From Chitinophagaceae bacterium (GTDB lineage: Bacteria; Bacteroidota; Bacteroidia; Chitinophagales; Chitinophagaceae), in NCBI GenBank assembly GCA_025449935.1, contig JANWIJ010000097.1, forward strand, positions 44,411 through 108,410: DNA of 64,000 nt. Direction: 5' to 3'. The position numbers and the translations under genes were made by a program. Positions 60,562 through 64,000 of the stretch are shown here, one piece after another. The notes beneath the pieces were generated by a model. It was not told the origin of the DNA, searched no databases, and saw only the letters and a list, made by a program, of their open reading frames with translations. The first letter of the stretch is position 1, and every line of letters starts with the position of its first letter.

Positions 60562-61884
60562 TTATTTTGGCAGCGGAATTGGTATGAGCACCGTTTTTTC
60601 CCAGTCGCTATATTTTTGTTTCAACCGTTCAAAAATTGATTTTTCAGTTTCTTTCCTGTCCGTTTTTTCACCCGGGTCCTTTACAAGGTTGAACAGGTAT
60701 TCTCCTTTTTCATCCTTCAAATATTTCCAATCACCATCCCGCATTGCCTTTTGCTTATTTCGCTGAAACACCCTCCAATATAATGTTCGTGTAGTCACTT
60801 TCTTCCTGTCGCGGCATACCGGCATCAGGTCTATACCATCCAGCGGAAAACCGGCAGCTGGTTTTGCTTTTGCCAGCGCCAGTATCGTGGCGGTCCAGTC
60901 CATAGTAATACTTACTTGATTGGTCACTGAATTTGGTGGAATTTTTCCGGGCCAGCGAATAAAAGCAGCAGTCCGGATACCACCTTCCCATAACTGCGGC
61001 TTTCCTTTTTGGTAAATACCCATGTCAGAAAATCGTTCGCCGCCATTATCACTCGTAAAGATGACAACAGTATGGTCTGATATTTTTTCTTCATCAAGTG
61101 TTCTAAGGATAGTTCCTACGGCATCGTCCATGCTTTTTATCATAGCCGCGTATTTCTCTGGTGAGCCGCCCTTTTTCCATTCGGCATTACCCAATGGGTA
61201 TGGCTTATCACCAGGCGCCTGCCAGGGCCAGTGCGGCGCACTGAACATCAGCGTGAGGAAAAATGGCTTGTCATGACCGCGCCGGATGATTTCCACTGTT
61301 TTTTCCATCAGGAGGTTGGTCATGTAGCCTTCTTTGGTCACCGGGGTATCATCCTGGAAGAGATCATTATTGCCTGAGGGGTCGGTATGCGAAATATAAT
61401 CAGTGCCACCTCCTTTAAATCCAAAAAATTCATCGAAACCATTTTTTAATGGACTCTTCGAAGCGTTGAAGCCCAGGTGCCATTTACCCACCAGGTAAGT
61501 ATGGTAACCACTTTTCTTTACCAGGGTGGCCACCGATGGATAGTCAGGGGATAAACCTGCAAGGCTGTCACTTGTTGTCCAGTCTATTGGTTCCAGTAAG
61601 CCCACTGGTGTGCGGGCTGGATAACGGCCTGTCATAAAAGATGTGCGGGTCGGTGTGCATAACGGAGCTCCGGTATAGGCATTGGTGAATTTTACTCCCT
61701 GCGATGCCAGCTTATCAAGATTGGGAGTTTGATAATCCTTACGGCCGTAACAGCTCAGGTCCGCATACCCCATATCATCGGCCATGATATAGATAATATT
61801 GGGTTTACTTTGCCCGTTTACAAAGTTGGCTGACCCGAAAAAGAAAAGCACGATTAGTTTTTTAAGCATCCTGGTCAATTTCAA
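60562..61884 (-). CDS. Secreted sulfatase (arylsulfatase family, Cys type)
   Basis: 440 residues with a signal peptide (1-24, FVNGQ). The catalytic formylglycine site is Cys76-Thr-Pro-Thr-Arg80 (CTPTR) followed by TSFMTGRYPAR, and the metal-site Asp-Asp is D36-D37 in MADDMGY; VGKWHLGF and VVIFTSDNGGERFSD carry further ligands. The catalytic residue has to be oxidised by a maturation enzyme that is not in the window. Such sulfatases act on sulfated glycans outside the cytoplasm; the exact substrate is unknown. It is the first of three minus-strand genes, with a 69-base gap to the FKBP fusion. Confidence 0.9.
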   Translation of the reverse strand: MKLTRMLKKLIVLFFFGSANFVNGQSKPNIIYIMADDMGYADLSCYGRKDYQTPNLDKLASQGVKFTNAYTGAPLCTPTRTSFMTGRYPARTPVGLLEPIDWTTSDSLAGLSPDYPSVATLVKKSGYHTYLVGKWHLGFNASKSPLKNGFDEFFGFKGGGTDYISHTDPSGNNDLFQDDTPVTKEGYMTNLLMEKTVEIIRRGHDKPFFLTLMFSAPHWPWQAPGDKPYPLGNAEWKKGGSPEKYAAMIKSMDDAVGTILRTLDEEKISDHTVVIFTSDNGGERFSDMGIYQKGKPQLWEGGIRTAAFIRWPGKIPPNSVTNQVSITMDWTATILALAKAKPAAGFPLDGIDLMPVCRDRKKVTTRTLYWRVFQRNKQKAMRDGDWKYLKDEKGEYLFNLVKDPGEKTDRKETEKSIFERLKQKYSDWEKTVLIPIPLPK

Positions 61885-62191
61885 TGAATAAATCTACAAT
61901 TTGGAAATGAATACTGTTAATAAAAGCATTTCAATTATACGACGTTGGATTCTTAAGTGGTGCGCCAGCAATGGTTGATAATCTCCGGGCGCAAAGCAAT
62001 TCAACAATATTTTCTAAGTGTGAATTGTATAACAATAGGGATTAATTATGTAACAATTGCAGGAAAAGATAAATAATTTCGGTCGAAATAACATTTCTGG
62101 AATGTTTGGCTAAATTAAAAATCTATTACACCGCAGCAAAGCGTACCTTTCTGGCCAACATCGTAGTTCTTTATTACTCCCGCTCTTTTTA
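61885..62191. other. 307-base gene-free divergent stretch
   Basis: Between the sulfatase (minus) and the desaturase (plus). No gene or tRNA was seen. It is AT-rich and contains the palindrome at 62076-62089. Both promoters must lie here. No exact TAnnTTTG box was found on either strand near the start codons. Confidence 0.5.
62076..62089. promoter_or_regulatory. 14-base palindrome, possible operator
   Basis: ATTTCG and CGAAAT flank GT. It lies about 100 bases before the desaturase start, a plausible repressor site. There is no direct evidence of binding. Confidence 0.3.
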
Positions 62192-62950
62192 ATGTTAATA
62201 ATACTTTTGTTTTTTTTGTGTCACTGGTACCTGGCGATTTTTTCTCAGACTTTTCTCCAACACCGTTACGCATCTCATGCTGCCTTCAGCATGAGCAAAT
62301 TTTGGGAACGTTTTTTTTATCTCCTGGCGTATATCGGGCAGGGTTCTTCGTATGTAAGTCCCAGGGTGTACGCTATCATGCATCGTATGCATCATGCGTA
62401 CACGGACACCGAAAAAGATCCGCATTCGCCGAAATATGATGACAATCTGTGGATAATGATGTGGCGGAGCCGGATTTTTACATCAGCCGTATTTAATAAT
62501 AAATTGCAAATTGAAGAACGATTTCTCAAGAACCTGCCTGACTGGCCGGCACTTGATAAGCTTGCGCACAACTGGCTGTCCCGGGTTGGGTGGATTGTTT
62601 TTTATATTACTTTCTATATCATCTTTGCGCCATCCGCCTGGTGGTATTTATTGATACCCGTTCATATTGTAATGTTGCCATTGCATGGGGCCGTTATCAA
62701 TTGGTTTGCCCATAAATACGGCAGGGTAAATTTTAAATTAAATAACACCTCCCGCAACTTGTATCCTATGGATCTTTTGCTGATGGGAGAAGCTTACCAC
62801 AACAATCATCACAAAACGCCTTCCGCTATCAACTTTGGCAAGCGCTGGTACGAGTTTGACCCAACCTACCCGGTCATTTTATTCCTGAGCTGGGTTCGTG
62901 TCATCAGGGTGAATAAGATTAATAAAACCAGTAATGTTGAGCTGGAGTAA
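62192..62950 (+). CDS. Acyl-CoA desaturase-like fatty acid desaturase
   Basis: 252 residues of the membrane di-iron desaturase superfamily. The three His boxes are intact: HRYASH (H24, H29), HRMHH (H64, H67, H68) and HNNHH (H203, H206, H207). Four hydrophobic segments and the DPHSPKY string after box 2 fit the delta-9-like bacterial group of about 240-260 residues. It would introduce double bonds into fatty acyl chains and help membrane fluidity, probably at low temperature. It stands alone, downstream of a 307-base intergenic stretch with a palindrome. The true acyl carrier and regiospecificity are unknown. Confidence 0.9.
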   Translation: MLIILLFFLCHWYLAIFSQTFLQHRYASHAAFSMSKFWERFFYLLAYIGQGSSYVSPRVYAIMHRMHHAYTDTEKDPHSPKYDDNLWIMMWRSRIFTSAVFNNKLQIEERFLKNLPDWPALDKLAHNWLSRVGWIVFYITFYIIFAPSAWWYLLIPVHIVMLPLHGAVINWFAHKYGRVNFKLNNTSRNLYPMDLLLMGEAYHNNHHKTPSAINFGKRWYEFDPTYPVILFLSWVRVIRVNKINKTSNVELE

Positions 62951-63016
62951 CCTGTTGTGAATTAACTCCTGTAATGGTCATCCGGATAACGGGGTGCGGC
63001 CTTCCTGTTATGCTGA

Positions 63017-63715
63017 TTACCGGGAAACATTCTTCCGTAGGTCAATTATAATCCACAGCACTACAAAGCTGAGTACGGCGGCAAAGAAGCACCATACAGA
63101 AATGACAAAGCCATTATAAAAGTTTACGGCAAACAGGTAAGAGACCAGGAATACAATTCCCAGCCATCTCATTTTCTTGATACTGGAAATAAAGGTGGCG
63201 ATAATAGTTGCCGTAATATAGAGAACACTAAAGGCGATTATCAGGTTTTTCACCATTTGTGGAATGGCGAATTCATAGTGAAGATGGTGCCGTAACGTGG
63301 CGGTAGAAATATCAGGGCAATTAAAACAGAAGGGTGTAACCACTTCAACCGGGTAAACAGCGAGAACAACACCGACACCTGCAGCTACTACGGCTCCGAT
63401 CCATACAAACAGCTTAATTATTTTTTTACGTTTAGCATCTTTTTCCAGCAGCCAGATAGTGTAGGGGATCCAAAGTGGCCAGACGGCCATGGCGAATACA
63501 AGGTATATGTAAGTAAGGGAATTTTGCCATGCGGCTATGTCCGCATTTTTCAGTGACAGCCAGAGAAGACCTTCCGTGAGTTGCTGTAGAGCAAAAATTA
63601 GTGGGATCGTTGCAAATACCCGCTGTGGTTTAGTTTTAGCTTTTGCTACCGCAATCCCCCCGATGGTGCCGAGCGCTGCGCTGGCTGCAAAACTTGCTGT
63701 TGCTGAAAAACACAT
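63017..63715 (-). CDS. DUF6629-like membrane protein
   Basis: 232 residues with about seven hydrophobic segments. The N-terminus MCFSATASF is a family hallmark that I associate with DUF6629; a loop with FCFNCPDIS (about 130) has two cysteines that might bind a metal or form a disulfide. The TM pattern LIFALQQLTEGLLWLSL and LLEKDAKRKK are also typical. Function unknown. It is divergent from prfB, and the gap holds the prfB promoter. Confidence 0.8.
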   Translation of the reverse strand: MCFSATASFAASAALGTIGGIAVAKAKTKPQRVFATIPLIFALQQLTEGLLWLSLKNADIAAWQNSLTYIYLVFAMAVWPLWIPYTIWLLEKDAKRKKIIKLFVWIGAVVAAGVGVVLAVYPVEVVTPFCFNCPDISTATLRHHLHYEFAIPQMVKNLIIAFSVLYITATIIATFISSIKKMRWLGIVFLVSYLFAVNFYNGFVISVWCFFAAVLSFVVLWIIIDLRKNVSR

Positions 63716-63839
63716 TGGTTGTTCCTTTTGGAATTGGTGTAAGATAGACTATGTTTTATCCCCGCTGTGTTTAATATCAGCTGCAAACCCGGTTGGAGCA
63801 GGGTAAAAGCAATGCATAAATTATAAGCGTCAACTTACT

Positions 63840-63847
63840 TAACTTTG
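63840..63847 (+). promoter_or_regulatory. Bacteroidota -7 box (TAACTTTG) for prfB
   Basis: Exact TAnnTTTG match six bases before the ATG at 63854. The transcript would start at about the start codon, so the prfB message would be leaderless or nearly so. Confidence 0.62.
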
Positions 63848-63853
63848 CCCCTT

Positions 63854-64000
63854 ATGACAATCGAAAAGTTAAATGATATGCGGTCCCGCATTGCCGGGGT
63901 AAGGAGGTTTCTTTGACGTCGAAAACCGACGATATAAAATTGAAGAAGACAAGCAGCTTTCGTTAAGTCCCGGTTTCTGGGACGACAACAAAAGAGCTAC
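63854..64000 (+). CDS. prfB: Peptide chain release factor 2, N-terminal part with programmed +1 frameshift
   Basis: The ATG at 63854 begins MTIEKLNDMRSRIAGVRRFL (20 codons), which ends at an in-frame TGA (63914-63916). Reading the CTT codon (63911-63913) and skipping one base continues as DVENRRYKIEEDKQLSLSPG then FWDDNKRA up to the window edge, matching RF2. CTTTGA with C after it is the classic RF2 frameshift site, and AGGAGG at 63902-63907 is the internal Shine-Dalgarno element three bases upstream of CTT. RF2 thus regulates its own synthesis: low RF2 lets ribosomes shift. The rest of the gene, including the GGQ motif, lies beyond the window. Confidence 0.92.

Noticed and set aside
1..64000. 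CRISPR arrays, tRNA genes, insertion sequences, prophage or integrase genes
   Set aside because: None was seen in intergenic stretches or in any reading frame; the only structured RNA gene recognised is rnpB.

Overview
The window reads as chromosome of a Bacteroidota bacterium, most likely family Chitinophagaceae. The grounds are the short region-1.1-less primary sigma factor, GLPGLI and DUF4249 families, KaiB pairs, many Cys-lipoproteins, and repeated TAnnTTTG -7 boxes, the promoter type of this phylum. It is dense, mostly single-copy core chromosome. I see no tRNA, rRNA operon, CRISPR array, transposase, integrase or phage gene. The two edges cut genes: the lipA 3' end (1-152) and the prfB 5' end (63854-64000, with a visible +1 programmed frameshift).

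Region 1 (1-16 kb) is a glucose/alpha-glucan and glycogen locus. It holds a ROK sugar kinase with a FucP-type sugar permease (minus), glgA-glgC, an SLC45-like sugar MFS, a secreted GH13 enzyme (plus), and glgB. A GLPGLI protein plus outer-membrane beta-barrel pair (10.3-13.8 kb, minus) sits between the GH13 gene and glgB. Together the set would import and cut maltodextrins, phosphorylate glucose, and store it as branched glycogen.

Region 2 (16-24 kb) has a TPR protein, argS, a GtrA protein, a DUF4403 protein, and a minus-strand run of small stress-type genes (two VOC proteins, a shortened DUF1801-like gene, an AraC regulator, a YdeI/OmdA protein). A large imperfect inverted repeat at 22051-22240 runs into the end of the AraC gene.

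Region 3 (24-46 kb) is housekeeping: dnaK, arginine decarboxylase, hsp20, bacilliredoxin, lgt, rpoD, trxB, folB, a MATE exporter, DUF3822-rsmD, lpxK-rnr, a polyprenyl synthase and an APC permease, with small lipoproteins and membrane proteins between them.

Region 4 (45.7-51.4 kb) is the most interesting part: a Smr/DUF2027 gene, then kaiC-kaiB-kaiB-PAS histidine kinase as a tightly coupled plus-strand unit, a convergent single-domain response regulator sharing its stop site, and then the RNase P RNA gene rnpB. It looks like a KaiA-less clock-like or stress-timing module with a dedicated two-component output.

Region 5 (51.4-64 kb) mixes lipoproteins, a CPBP protease-like protein, an AlkD/SPL-type radical SAM repair pair, a lipid-anchored dienelactone hydrolase, a triple-rhodanese secreted protein, a DUF3472-FKBP fusion, a sulfatase, an acyl-CoA desaturase, a DUF6629 membrane protein and prfB.
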